Positions 17,586 through 27,328 of a stretch of 64,000 nucleotides of DNA are shown here, in pieces. The number at the start of each line of letters is the position of its first letter. The stretch's first letter is position 1. The translations under genes and the position numbers were made by a program. This DNA comes from Desulfosarcina alkanivorans (GTDB lineage: Bacteria; Desulfobacterota; Desulfobacteria; Desulfobacterales; Desulfosarcinaceae). A model generated the notes under the pieces. The model searched no databases. It saw nothing but the letters and a program-made list of their open reading frames with translations, and was not told where the DNA came from. The stretch lies in the NCBI RefSeq assembly GCF_009688945.1, contig NZ_AP021874.1, positions 3,782,001 through 3,846,000 of the forward strand. Direction: 5' to 3'.

Positions 17586-18608
17586 ATGACGAAAAAAATG
17601 GCCATGTGGCGCCCCCTGATTATTGTTTTCCTGCTGTTGCCGGGTGCCGGAATGGCGCAGGACTGTTCGACCCTTGATGCATGCATGGCCGACATGCTCG
17701 AAACGGCACCGGACAGTGTGACCGTTGGAGAATTGAAACAATATTGCCGGGATTGCGTTAACGCCCACCGGGCCGAAGGGCCGGCGGCTGAACAGGAAGC
17801 GGAAAAACCGCCGAGCCCCGTTGAGGTCCGACTGAAAGAAGAGGGGAGAACCAGCCAGGACTGGTTCGTACTGACCCCGCACCGTGCCAACTATCTTTTG
17901 CCGGTCGCTTACAACAGCTCCCCCAATGAAGAAGCGCTGGAAGGAACGTCGCTGGAAGATGCAGAGCTGGACAATGTGGAAGTCAAATTCCAGATCAGCG
18001 TCAAATATCAGTTGTTTGATAATATCTTTAAGGACAACGGTGATTTATATGTCGCCTACACCAATCAGTCCTACTGGCAGGCCTACAACAGCGACAATTC
18101 CAGCCCCTTTCGGGATACGAACCATGAACCCGAAGCCTGGGTGCAGTTCGATACCGACTGGAAATTCTGGGGATTCAAAACCCGGTTGATCGCGATCGGT
18201 GCGGCGCATCAGTCCAACGGCCGCGCCGAACCCCTGTCCAGAAGCTGGAACCGGCTGTACGCCAGCATTTTAATCGAAAGAAACCATTTTGTGCTCGGCA
18301 TCAAACCCTGGTGGCGGGTTCCGGAAGACGACGATGATGACGACAATCCGGACATCGACAAATACATGGGTTACGGAGAGCTTCGGGTGGCATACAAATG
18401 GAACGACCACACCTTTTCCATGATGATGCGCAACAACCTGAGGAGTTCCGGCAACAAGGGGGCCGTGGAGTTGGGGTGGAGCTTTCCCCTGTATCGGAAA
18501 CTCAAAGGGTATGTGCAGTATTTCAACGGGTACGGGCAGAGCATCCTGGACTATGACGATTCAGCCAATACCATCGGCGTCGGATTCGCGCTGTCGGACA
18601 TTCTTTAA
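17586..18608 (+). CDS. pldA: Outer-membrane phospholipase A1
   Basis: 340 residues with a signal peptide (IIVFLLLPGAGMA/QD). After a linker rich in Glu, a beta-barrel begins near residue 95 (WFVLTPHRANYLLPVAYNSS). The active-site segment GAAHQSNGR has catalytic His208 and Ser210, and IKPWWRVPED is the conserved segment that includes calcium-site residues. OMPLA hydrolyses phospholipids that reach the outer leaflet. The ribosome site ggagg precedes the start by 5 bases. A stretch of Asp (DDDDDD near residue 253) is unusual and may be a calcium-binding loop. No operon partner. Confidence 0.9.
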   Translation: MTKKMAMWRPLIIVFLLLPGAGMAQDCSTLDACMADMLETAPDSVTVGELKQYCRDCVNAHRAEGPAAEQEAEKPPSPVEVRLKEEGRTSQDWFVLTPHRANYLLPVAYNSSPNEEALEGTSLEDAELDNVEVKFQISVKYQLFDNIFKDNGDLYVAYTNQSYWQAYNSDNSSPFRDTNHEPEAWVQFDTDWKFWGFKTRLIAIGAAHQSNGRAEPLSRSWNRLYASILIERNHFVLGIKPWWRVPEDDDDDDNPDIDKYMGYGELRVAYKWNDHTFSMMMRNNLRSSGNKGAVELGWSFPLYRKLKGYVQYFNGYGQSILDYDDSANTIGVGFALSDIL

Positions 18609-18813
18609 GGCCTTCGCTGCGCAACACACGACGGCCTGACCATCGAAGGCGGAAAATCACGTCGGGGATGACAACCGGGATGGTCACCCCTGAACGGACC
18701 GATATTTTCCATCGGCTGCCATTGGCGCTTCCCGTCCCGGAGTCCCGAACCATGGTTGCCACCAGCGCCTCGATCGACTCCCGGCAACGTCCAGTGACCA
18801 AGGTACGACGATC

Positions 18814-20793
18814 ATGCACTTCCGTTTGACCAAAATTCACTCCATACGCGTTAAGTTGATCATCAGCCTGATTGCCGTGTCGCTGTTCATCGGCCTGATA
18901 TCTCTTACAGTGGGCGGGAAACTGCTTTACCAATCGGTGATCGACGAAGCCAACAACCGGGTTCGACAGGATCTGAACGTCGCCCGCCTCATCTATGAGG
19001 AGCGGATCAACGCCGTTCGTCTGGCCCTGGAAGTCATCGCATCGAATCACGAATACTCGGGTAAAGGTTCCGCCGCGGGTCTGTTGGCTGTTGCCGAATC
19101 GGTCGATCAATTGTCCGACCGGCTGAAGTTGGATTTTTCGGGAATCACCGATGCCCGGGGACAGGTGATATCCGGTTCGGCGACAACGGCCCGTGAAATA
19201 TCCGCCCCAGGGCCTCTCCATCCGCTGGCAGGCCACACACTGGAAAAGCGGCAGACCGTCACCGGCACACTGGTCATGGATCGCGACCAGCTTATGGCCG
19301 AAAGCCCGTCCATGGCCGACCGTGCGGACATCACGATTCGTTCGTCCGGGAAAGCGGACGGCGCACCGGCCCACCGGGAGACGAGCGGGCTGACGGTCGG
19401 CGCGGCGGTTCCCATCGTTGTCGACGGCAGCATCGCCGCCGTCCTTTACGGGGGGTTTTTGCTCAACCGTGACACCACGATCGTCGATAAAATCGGAGCG
19501 ACCGTCTTTAAAAATGAGGTTTACAAAGGCCGGAACGTGGGCACGGCCACTATTTTTTACAAGGATCTGAGGATTGCGACCAGCGTAAAAGATCCGTCGG
19601 GAAAGCGGGCGCTGGGGACCCTGGCCTCGCCGCAGGTGGCCCGGCACGTACTGGAGAAAGGAGAAAAATGGACCGACCGCGCCAGGGTGCTCGATGACTG
19701 GACCATCACCGCCTATGAGCCCATCGCCGATATTGCCGGAAAACGGGTGGGCATGCTGTATGTGGGCGTACTGGAGGCCAAATATTCAGACATCCGGAGA
19801 AGGGCCATCGTCGTTTTCGGCGGCATCACCCTGGCGGGCGTGATCATCGCCATCGCACTGGAGTGGCTGTTTGCCGGACGGATCATGCGTCCGGTGAGCA
19901 ATCTGATCCGTGCCAGCGCAGAGATATCCAGCGGTAATTTCTCACCTAATATCGGCACCATCTCCAGGGGAGACATCGGTCAGTTGCAGAAAAAATTCCT
20001 GATCATGGCCGGGGCCCTGAAAGAGAGGGAGGAGCGCCAGCGGGCCGAGAGCGAGACCCGCCTGATTCAGTCGGAAAAGCAGGCCAGTGTGGGCAAGCTG
20101 GCGGCCGGGGTGGCCCACGAAATCAACAACCCGTTGACGGCCGTCCTGACCTTCACCCATCTGATCCTGCGGCGAAAGGATCTGCCAGCCGAGGTCCGGT
20201 CCGACCTGGAAACCGTTGCCGCCCAGACCGAGCGGGTCCGGGGGATCGTCAAGAGCCTGCTCGACTTTTCCCGCCAGACGGAGATTTCCACTGAAACCGT
20301 GAATATCAACAGCCTGGTCGAAGACAGCGTGGGATTAATGAAAAATCAGGCACTGATCAAAGATGTTCACCTCTCTTTCAAGGGCGAAGCGGGCCTGCCC
20401 GCCTTGACCCTGGATCGCAATCAGTTTCAAAGCGTCCTGATCAACATGATCATCAACGCATTGGATGCCACGCCGTCAGCCGGAAAAATCGAAATCCGGA
20501 CGACCCGGGCCGACCACAACGATGCCCCCGGCGTAGAAATCCGGATTGCCGATAACGGCAGCGGCATCTCACCCGAGCACATGGATCAGTTGTTCGACCC
20601 GTTTTTCACCACCAAGGCGGTGGGCAAGGGCACCGGCCTCGGTCTGGCCGTCTCCGCCGGCATCATTCAGCGCCATGGCGGGACCATCAACGTCAGATCC
20701 AGGCTTGAATCGGGAACCACTTTTACGATCTGGCTGCCCCGGCAGCAGGTCAAGGCATCGGCGCCCCCCGCCGGAAGCCGGGAGAAATCGTAA
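18814..20793 (+). CDS. dCache sensor histidine kinase
   Basis: 659 residues. A membrane helix at about 13-33 is followed by a large periplasmic double-Cache-like sensor (35-335, containing GKRVGMLYVGVLEAKYS at its end), a second helix (about 339-360), HAMP, a HisKA domain with phospho-acceptor His435 (GVAHEINNPLT), and an ATPase domain (DNGSGIS, then GKGTGLGL). Such sensors read small ligands, often carboxylates or amino acids. Its stop overlaps the next start by one base, and two receiver-containing genes follow, so it probably phosphorylates the lone receiver and/or the receiver-channel protein. Confidence 0.92.
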   Translation: MHFRLTKIHSIRVKLIISLIAVSLFIGLISLTVGGKLLYQSVIDEANNRVRQDLNVARLIYEERINAVRLALEVIASNHEYSGKGSAAGLLAVAESVDQLSDRLKLDFSGITDARGQVISGSATTAREISAPGPLHPLAGHTLEKRQTVTGTLVMDRDQLMAESPSMADRADITIRSSGKADGAPAHRETSGLTVGAAVPIVVDGSIAAVLYGGFLLNRDTTIVDKIGATVFKNEVYKGRNVGTATIFYKDLRIATSVKDPSGKRALGTLASPQVARHVLEKGEKWTDRARVLDDWTITAYEPIADIAGKRVGMLYVGVLEAKYSDIRRRAIVVFGGITLAGVIIAIALEWLFAGRIMRPVSNLIRASAEISSGNFSPNIGTISRGDIGQLQKKFLIMAGALKEREERQRAESETRLIQSEKQASVGKLAAGVAHEINNPLTAVLTFTHLILRRKDLPAEVRSDLETVAAQTERVRGIVKSLLDFSRQTEISTETVNINSLVEDSVGLMKNQALIKDVHLSFKGEAGLPALTLDRNQFQSVLINMIINALDATPSAGKIEIRTTRADHNDAPGVEIRIADNGSGISPEHMDQLFDPFFTTKAVGKGTGLGLAVSAGIIQRHGGTINVRSRLESGTTFTIWLPRQQVKASAPPAGSREKS

Positions 20794-21143
20794 TGAGAAT
20801 TCTGGTCGTCGACGACGATGCCATCGTGGTGCAGAGCTGCTGCCGGATTCTGGAGGCCGAGGGCATGGCCATTCAAACGGCGGACAACGTGGAGACGGGG
20901 GCGGCGATTCTGGCCGCCGAAAGCTTCGATTTGATGCTGACCGACATCAAGATGCCCGGCCGGGACGGGTTTGAAATGATCCGGCGTGCCAAGAAGATAC
21001 GGCCTGGAATGCCCATCCTGATGATGACCGGATACCTGACCGCAGATACCATTGAAGCGGGGCGCCATGCCGGTGCGGACAACTGCATCGCCAAACCCTT
21101 TACCCCCGAAGAACTGGTTCAAGCCGTGCTGAAGATGGGGTAG
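20793..21143 (+). CDS. Single-domain response regulator
   Basis: 116 residues making up one receiver domain: acidic pocket D7-D9, phospho-acceptor Asp51 (LTDIKMPGRDG), Thr79 (MMTGY) and Lys101 (AKPFTPEE). There is no output domain. It overlaps the kinase stop (taATG) and is 43 bp before the receiver-channel gene, so it may shuttle phosphate in a relay or compete with the receiver-channel protein for the kinase. Confidence 0.92.
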   Translation: MRILVVDDDAIVVQSCCRILEAEGMAIQTADNVETGAAILAAESFDLMLTDIKMPGRDGFEMIRRAKKIRPGMPILMMTGYLTADTIEAGRHAGADNCIAKPFTPEELVQAVLKMG

Positions 21144-21186
21144 CCATGCCCCGGAAAGCAACCATACCCCAGGAAGGAGCCGCAAA

Positions 21187-22437
21187 ATGAAACCAAGCAT
21201 GTTGATCATCGACGACGACACCGCCGTTCTGACATCATGTCAGCGCATATTCACCGAAGAAGGATTTGCAGTGACCACGACCACCAACCCGGTAGAGGGG
21301 CTTGAGCTGGCGAAACACAACGAATACACGGTTATCCTTTGCGACTGGCACATGCCGGAACTCGACGGCATGAATGTCGTGGCACGGCTGGAAACGGATG
21401 CACCCGAATCGGCGGTCGTGATGATCAGCGGTTATCCTTCCGTTGGCCGGGCGACGGAAGCCATGAAACGCGGCGCCATGGATTACCTGGCCAAACCGTT
21501 CACCCCGGAGGAGATCGCGGCGACCGTCAAAAAGGCGATTGCCGGCAAATTGGACCGGGAGAAAAAGGTAATGGGACGATTTGAGAAAATACTGGGCAAG
21601 TTTCCGACCCAGAGCGTGGACGATAAAGTACCCAAAACCATTGCCGAAACCGTGGCCGAAACCGTGGGGGTCGTCAAAGCGACATCGCCGTGGTTCTCCC
21701 TGTTTGTGTTGGGGGTGATGGCCGGCGCCTACATCGGATTCGGCGGGCTTTTTTCCGCTTCGGTAACCTTCGACATGCCGGCGGACCTGGGAACGGGTTT
21801 GAAGAAGCTGGTCACCGGCGCCACGTTCAGCCTCGGTCTCATGCTGGTGGTCATCGCCGGTGCGGAACTGTTCACCGGCAACACGCTCATGGTCTCCAGC
21901 GTCATGACCGGAAGGGTGACCTGGCAGAAGGTCCTGGCCAAATGGGGGCTCGTTTATGCGGCCAATTTCTTAGGTTCGATTCTGCTGGCGCTGCTCTTCT
22001 ATTACTCCGGGCTCTGGAAAGCGGGGGGCGACGCGCTGGGGGCGGTCGCGGTGAAAACGGCCCACGCCAAGGTCAACCTGCATCTGGGCGAGGCGTTTGT
22101 GCGGGCCATCGGCTGTAACTGGATGGTCTGCCTGGCGGTCTGGATGGCATTGGCCGCACGACAGACGGTCAGTAAAATTTTTGCCATATTCTTCCCCATC
22201 ATGGGATTCGTGGCCATCGGATTCGAGCACTGCGTGGCCAATATGTATTTTATCCCGGCCGGCATCTTCCTCTCCCGATGGGCCGGTCTGGCGCCCGAAG
22301 GCGTCGATTTGACCACCCTCACCTGGAGCGCCTTTTTTCTGAAAAACCTTGTCCCGGTTACCATCGGTAACACCATCGGTGGCGTCGTTTTTGTGGGCAT
22401 GGGCTACTGGGGAGCGTACCTGAGGTCCTCGGAATAA
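21187..22437 (+). CDS. Receiver domain fused to a formate/nitrite-type channel
   Basis: 416 residues in one uninterrupted frame. Residues 1-120 are a receiver with Asp53 (LCDWHMPELDG), Ser81 and Lys103 (LAKPFTPEE). A charged linker (about 120-155, ending VAETVGVVKA) leads to a complete FNT channel with six membrane helices: GAYIGFGGLF, GAELFTGNTLM, GCNWMVCLAVW, and FEHCVANMYFIP holding the conserved pore His. FNT channels form pentamers passing formate, nitrite, lactate or HS-. Fusing a receiver to the cytoplasmic N-terminus, where FocA has its gating helix, suggests direct phosphorylation control of the channel. It has its own ribosome site (aaggagc). No frameshift separates the domains. Confidence 0.88.
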   Translation: MKPSMLIIDDDTAVLTSCQRIFTEEGFAVTTTTNPVEGLELAKHNEYTVILCDWHMPELDGMNVVARLETDAPESAVVMISGYPSVGRATEAMKRGAMDYLAKPFTPEEIAATVKKAIAGKLDREKKVMGRFEKILGKFPTQSVDDKVPKTIAETVAETVGVVKATSPWFSLFVLGVMAGAYIGFGGLFSASVTFDMPADLGTGLKKLVTGATFSLGLMLVVIAGAELFTGNTLMVSSVMTGRVTWQKVLAKWGLVYAANFLGSILLALLFYYSGLWKAGGDALGAVAVKTAHAKVNLHLGEAFVRAIGCNWMVCLAVWMALAARQTVSKIFAIFFPIMGFVAIGFEHCVANMYFIPAGIFLSRWAGLAPEGVDLTTLTWSAFFLKNLVPVTIGNTIGGVVFVGMGYWGAYLRSSE

Positions 22438-22619
22438 TGAATGTGACCGTGCCCCAGAACAAATTCATCATCACCTTCTGCCTGACCGGTTTTCGAGCTG
22501 CCATGGGAGACGCCATCCCGGGCACCCGCGGGTTTGACGCATTCAATGCCCTGAAGGACAGGCTGGATGAAATGGCCGGAGCCGCACCTCCCAGCCGCTC
22601 ATACCGGTTGACCCCCTGA
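22437..22619 (+). CDS. Small hypothetical protein overlapping the channel gene
   Basis: 60 residues starting in a one-base overlap with the stop of the receiver-channel gene (taATG), the same arrangement as between the kinase and receiver genes. The sequence (FIITFCLTGFRAAMGDAIPG) resembles no family. The coupling supports translation, but composition alone cannot prove it. Confidence 0.3.
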   Translation: MNVTVPQNKFIITFCLTGFRAAMGDAIPGTRGFDAFNALKDRLDEMAGAAPPSRSYRLTP

Positions 22620-22824
22620 TGCAGGCGCCTTGTGGAACCAGGGCCAAGCACGAATGTTCCAATCATACAAGGCCCGTCCTTTAACGGCGCATCGCATGCA
22701 TTAAAGGGTTGTTTTAACGAGTCTTTTCGGTTAATGTCAGGTGATCTGGTTGATAAGGCCGACCACCTTTCACCCTTGTTTGCCAATCCATTTTCCATAC
22801 AACCATCACCCAGAGGTCTTGCCC

Positions 22825-23931
22825 ATGAAACGGACTCCAGTCGTCGCAGAACTGTCTGACCGGTTCCCAACAAGGCATTGGTTTCTCAGGACCGCTGCCA
22901 CGGCGTTAATGTTTTTTCTTGTTTGCGGCTGCGGCAAAAAGGAGGAACCCGCCCCGAAAGAAGTCGTCCGCCCGGTAAAAGTCATCACCGTCAAAGGCGG
23001 CGGCGGCGGCACCACCATGACCTATCCCGGAAAAACACGGGCCAACCGGCGGGTGGATCTCTCCTTCAAGGTCCCCGGCCCCTTGGTGGAACTGCCCGTG
23101 GAAGAAGGCCAGGAAGTCAAAAAGGGACAGCTGCTCGCCCGCATCCTGCCACGGGATTTCAAGATCACCCTCGACCAGGCCAAGGCCCGGGCCATCGAAG
23201 CCGATCGCCAGTACGACCGCTACAAGGAGCTGTATGTGCGCAAACAGGTGTCCAAGGCCGAGTTCGACCGCTACAAGGCCTCCCGCGATGTGGCCGCCGC
23301 CCAGTTGGAAGACGCGCAGAATGCCCTGAAAGACACCTACCTGAAAGCACCGTTTGATGGCATCGTGGCCAAGCGCTATGTGGAGAACTTCCAGGAAGTG
23401 CAGGCCAAGCAGCCCATCGTTTTCTTTCAGGACCTTTCCAGGATCGAAGTCCTCGTGGATGCACCCGAGACGGTCGTGGCCACGCTCCGGCAGGGTGAAG
23501 AAATCGAAGCCACGGCGACGTTTTCGGCGGCGCCCGATAGACAGTTCCCCCTCGAGCTCAAGGAGTTTTCCACCGAGGCCGATCCCCAAACCCAGACCTA
23601 CCAGGTGGTACTGGTCATGGACCGGCCTGAAGGAATCAACGTGCTGCCCGGCATGACGGCAACGGTAACCGGCAAGCAGGCCGGAATCGGCTGCTCGGCC
23701 GCCCGCATCGTCATCCCCGCCATTGCCGTAACGGAGGGTGCAGACCAAAAGCCCTACGTGTGGGTGCTCGAAAGTCAGATGACCGTGAGTAAAAAAGGCG
23801 TCCGGGTCGGCGAGATGACCGGATCCGAGGACATTGTCATCCTCGAAGGCCTTTCCGGAGGAGAGAAAATCGTGACCTCCGGGGTCACCAAGCTGAAAGA
23901 GGGCATGCAGGTCAGCATATGGAAAGAGTAG
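22825..23931 (+). CDS. RND efflux membrane-fusion lipoprotein
   Basis: 368 residues from the ATG at 22825 (agagg upstream); a longer frame from 22741 lacks a ribosome site. The lipobox FFLVCGC puts the lipidated Cys at 36. Then come a biotinyl-lipoyl-like half (VDLSFKVPGPLVELPVEEGQ), an alpha-helical hairpin (about 105-160), the second lipoyl half (YLKAPFDGIVAKRYVE) and beta-barrel and proximal domains. It would link the inner-membrane RND pump to the TolC-type protein encoded two genes downstream. Substrate unknown. Confidence 0.9.
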   Translation: MKRTPVVAELSDRFPTRHWFLRTAATALMFFLVCGCGKKEEPAPKEVVRPVKVITVKGGGGGTTMTYPGKTRANRRVDLSFKVPGPLVELPVEEGQEVKKGQLLARILPRDFKITLDQAKARAIEADRQYDRYKELYVRKQVSKAEFDRYKASRDVAAAQLEDAQNALKDTYLKAPFDGIVAKRYVENFQEVQAKQPIVFFQDLSRIEVLVDAPETVVATLRQGEEIEATATFSAAPDRQFPLELKEFSTEADPQTQTYQVVLVMDRPEGINVLPGMTATVTGKQAGIGCSAARIVIPAIAVTEGADQKPYVWVLESQMTVSKKGVRVGEMTGSEDIVILEGLSGGEKIVTSGVTKLKEGMQVSIWKE

Positions 23932-23935
23932 ATCG

Positions 23936-23990
23936 CGTCCACCCATAAATGGCCAATCAGCACGATATCTGCGTTGGACGTACGATTTTT
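23936..23990. repeat. Degenerate half copy of the palindromic element
   Basis: In the spacer between adaptor and pump genes, ccacccataaatggccaat and gatatctgcgtt match, in reverse orientation, the outer right arm of the 143-bp element (gcccatccataaatggccaat and gatatctgcgtt). The inner stem and loop are missing. The spacer is about 190 bp, longer than elsewhere in this operon. Confidence 0.5.
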
Positions 23991-24121
23991 TCATCGGCAC
24001 ATCAACCACATGCCTGGGGGACAGCCCGTGATCCAGGCGGGGCGGCACAGATTAACCGCATACCTTGATCTCAGCCCCATTTTCCTGTTTCCGGACAGAC
24101 ACAAGATAAGGATTGCCGGCA

Positions 24122-27100
24122 ATGAATATCGCTGAGTTCTCTATCCGCAAGAATATCGTCACCTGGACCCTGACCGTGGTCTTGCTGCTCCTCGGCTACC
24201 TGGCCTACCGGAACCTGAGCCGGCTGGAAGACCCCGAATTCGTCATCAAGGATGCCGTGGTCGTCACGCCATATCCCGGCGCTTCACCCGACGAGGTCGA
24301 AAAGGAGGTGACCGAAAAGATCGAAAAGGCGGTTCAGGAACTGGGTCAGCTCCGCCGCATCGAATCCTACTCCTCCCGCGGGTTATCGACCGTCAAGGTC
24401 ACCATCCAGGACAGCTTCGACAAAACGACCCTGCCCCAGGTGTGGGACGAAATGCGCCGCAAGATTTATGACGTTCAGGGGCAGCTGCCCCCGGGCGCCG
24501 GTCCCTCGATCATCAACGACGATTTCGGGGACGTCTACGGCGTCTATTTCGCCCTGACCGGAGACGGATACTCGTATGCCGAACTCAAAGAGGTCGCCGA
24601 ACTGCTCAAAAGGGAGCTGCTGACGGTTGTGGACGTCAAAAAGGTCGTTTTTTTCGGTGAGCAGACCGAGGCCATCTACGTGGCGATGTCCCGCGAAAAA
24701 ATGGCGGCCCTGGGAATCACGCGCCAGGAGATCTTCAACGCCCTGAGCGCCAAGAACCTGCCTGTCGATTCGGGTAAAATCAGAATCGGCAGCGAATATA
24801 TCCCTATCTTTCCCACGGGTATTTTCAAGTCCGCAGAAGATTTCGGGGAGCTGTTCATTGCCAGCCGGGGAGGCAAGCTGATCTACCTGAAGGATGTGGC
24901 CGACATCCGGCGTGATTACGTGGATCCGCCGAGGGCCATCCTGCGCTTCAACAGCAAGCCCGCCATCGGGATTGCCATTTCCACGGTGCAGGGCGGCAAT
25001 GCCGTCACCATGGGCGACGCGGTCAAGGCCCGCATCGGGCAGCTGATGCCCCAGATACCGGTGGGCATGGAGCTGGGTGTGATCGCCATGCAGTCCGATG
25101 CCGTCACCGAGGCGGTCAACGGATTCGTGATCAACCTGGTGGAGGCCGTTCTGATCGTCATCGTGGTGCTGCTGTTTTTCATGGGGCTGCGCAGCGGCCT
25201 GATCATCGGGTTCATCCTGGTGCTCACCATCGCGGCCACGTTCGTGTTGATGGACTATTACGCCATCGCCCTGGAGCGCATTTCCCTGGGCGCCCTGATC
25301 ATCGCCCTGGGCATGCTGGTGGACAACGCCATCGTGGTGGTGGACGGCATGAAGGTGCGCATGGAGCAGGGCATGGACGGCATGCAGGCCGCCAAGGAGG
25401 TGGTGGGGCAAAATTCGATTCCCCTGCTGGGCGCCACCGCCGTGGCCGTGCTGGCCTTCGCCGCCATCGGCAGCATGCAGAACAGTACCGGGGAATACTG
25501 CCGGTCCCTGTACTACGTGATTCTCATATCCTTGTCCCTGAGCTGGCTGACCGCCGTGACCACCACGCCGCTGGCGACCAAACTGTTCGTCCTCAGCAAA
25601 AAGGCCGGGGGCAGCAGTGCCGGCAAGGCAGCCGATCCCTATGGCGGCAGATTCTACCAGGTGTATCGCCGGCTTCTCATCACCGCGATCCGGTTTCGCT
25701 GGGTGACCATCGCCGTGGTGGCCGGCATGTTCGCCATGGCCATTTTCGGTTTCGGGTATGTGGACAACATGTTTTTTCCGCCGTCCACGCGTCCCCAGAT
25801 CATGGTGGAATGCCAGTTCCGGGAAGGCAACCACATCCGCGAAACGGAGGCGGGGGTGGCCCGCATGGAGGCCTACCTGAGGGAGTTGGAAGGGGTCACG
25901 GACATTGCCTCGGCCATCGGCTCGGGACACTCGCGGTTTCTGCTCACCTATGATGTTCCGGTGGACGCGGGACCTCACTACTGCAGCATTCTTGTGGGGG
26001 TGACCGACTTCGAAGTGATCGAGCAGATTTACACCAGGATGCAAAACGACCTGGAACGGATGATGCCGGACGTCACCGTCAATGTGAAGAAGTTCGCCCT
26101 GGGACCCGGTGCCGGCGGAAAAATCCAGCTGCGCATCAACGGCCCGGATCCGGTCGTGTTAAGAGGCCTGGCCGACAAGGCCATGGCCATCATGGAGGCC
26201 GATCCGGAGACCAAGGCCCTGCGCAGCGAATGGGGCGCACCCGTCAAGGTGGTTCAACCGGTCATTGCCGAAGACCGCGCCCGGCGCCAGGGAATCGACC
26301 GCCCCATGATCGCCCAGGCCATCCAGTCCAACTTTTCGGGGACGACGACCGGCGTCTACCGGGAAGGGATCGAACTGATCCCCATCATTGCCCGGGCGCC
26401 CGCCGGCGAACGCAGCACCATGGAGAACATGCGTGACATCCAGGTTTACAGCCCCATGGCGAACCGCAACGTCCCCTTGAGCCAGGTGATTGACGGGTTC
26501 GAGACGCGTTCGGAAAACGCGCGCATTTCCAGGCGCCAGCGTCGCAGCATGATCAAAATGCACTGCGATGCCCGTACACAGCTGCCTTCCCAGCTGTTCG
26601 CCCGCCTGAAACCCAAAATCGAACAGGCCCTGGGTGTGGATACCGAGGCCTACCTGGGCAAAGCGGTCGCCCCGGAACAATACACCGCCGAGACCATCAA
26701 GGTGAAGTACGACGACATCATTCCGCTCAAGGACATGCCCGGCTATTTCATGGCCTGGTCCGGGGAGGCCGAAGACAGCGCCGACGCCCAGCGCAAACTG
26801 GGAGATTACATTCCCATTTTCTTCGGCCTGATGATCCTGACGGTGATATGCCTGTTCAACGCCTTCCGGCAGCCGCTGATCATCTGGCTGACGGTTCCCC
26901 TGTCCCTGATCGGCGTTACCGCCGGTCTGCTGCTGCTCGGCCAGCCGTTCGGTTTCATGGCCCTTTTGGGGCTGATGAGCCTGTCCGGCATGCTGATCAA
27001 GAACGCCATCGTGCTCATCGACCAGATCGACCTGGAGATCCGTGATGGCAAGGCGCCCTTTCATGCCGTGGTGGACTCGGGGGTCAGCAGGATGCGGCCG

Positions 27101-27280
27101 GTCATGCTGGCGGCCCTGACCACCATGATGGGCATGATTCCGCTGTTCCAGGATGCCTTTTTCATCTCCATGGCGGTCACCATTGTCTTCGGCCTGGGAT
27201 TCGCCAGCCTTCTGACCCTGGTTTTTGTCCCGACGCTGTATACCGCCTTCTTCAAGATTCCCTGCGAACCGGACAATTGA
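24122..27280 (+). CDS. RND-family efflux pump permease
   Basis: 1052 residues from the ATG at 24122, with aagga 9 bases upstream; a TTG three codons earlier is less likely. The typical HAE1-type layout is present: N-terminal membrane helix (NIVTWTLTVVLLLLGYLAYR), large periplasmic porter and docking loops (about 35-330 and 560-870), and two blocks of membrane helices including LGALIIALGMLVDNAIVVVD, with the proton-relay Asp pair region. LSGMLIKNAIVLIDQID marks the second block. It uses proton force to export compounds. It lies between the adaptor and the outer-membrane component. Substrate unknown. Confidence 0.92.
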   Translation: MNIAEFSIRKNIVTWTLTVVLLLLGYLAYRNLSRLEDPEFVIKDAVVVTPYPGASPDEVEKEVTEKIEKAVQELGQLRRIESYSSRGLSTVKVTIQDSFDKTTLPQVWDEMRRKIYDVQGQLPPGAGPSIINDDFGDVYGVYFALTGDGYSYAELKEVAELLKRELLTVVDVKKVVFFGEQTEAIYVAMSREKMAALGITRQEIFNALSAKNLPVDSGKIRIGSEYIPIFPTGIFKSAEDFGELFIASRGGKLIYLKDVADIRRDYVDPPRAILRFNSKPAIGIAISTVQGGNAVTMGDAVKARIGQLMPQIPVGMELGVIAMQSDAVTEAVNGFVINLVEAVLIVIVVLLFFMGLRSGLIIGFILVLTIAATFVLMDYYAIALERISLGALIIALGMLVDNAIVVVDGMKVRMEQGMDGMQAAKEVVGQNSIPLLGATAVAVLAFAAIGSMQNSTGEYCRSLYYVILISLSLSWLTAVTTTPLATKLFVLSKKAGGSSAGKAADPYGGRFYQVYRRLLITAIRFRWVTIAVVAGMFAMAIFGFGYVDNMFFPPSTRPQIMVECQFREGNHIRETEAGVARMEAYLRELEGVTDIASAIGSGHSRFLLTYDVPVDAGPHYCSILVGVTDFEVIEQIYTRMQNDLERMMPDVTVNVKKFALGPGAGGKIQLRINGPDPVVLRGLADKAMAIMEADPETKALRSEWGAPVKVVQPVIAEDRARRQGIDRPMIAQAIQSNFSGTTTGVYREGIELIPIIARAPAGERSTMENMRDIQVYSPMANRNVPLSQVIDGFETRSENARISRRQRRSMIKMHCDARTQLPSQLFARLKPKIEQALGVDTEAYLGKAVAPEQYTAETIKVKYDDIIPLKDMPGYFMAWSGEAEDSADAQRKLGDYIPIFFGLMILTVICLFNAFRQPLIIWLTVPLSLIGVTAGLLLLGQPFGFMALLGLMSLSGMLIKNAIVLIDQIDLEIRDGKAPFHAVVDSGVSRMRPVMLAALTTMMGMIPLFQDAFFISMAVTIVFGLGFASLLTLVFVPTLYTAFFKIPCEPDN

Positions 27281-27328
27281 AGATCAGGGCCGGGATATCG
27301 TTAACCAACATGCACACAGGAGTTGCGT

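Noticed and set aside
24383..26044. Long minus-strand open frame of 553 codons inside the RND pump gene
   Set aside because: It is antisense to a clear pump gene and its translation is His/Gly/Asp-rich noise from GC-rich coding DNA.
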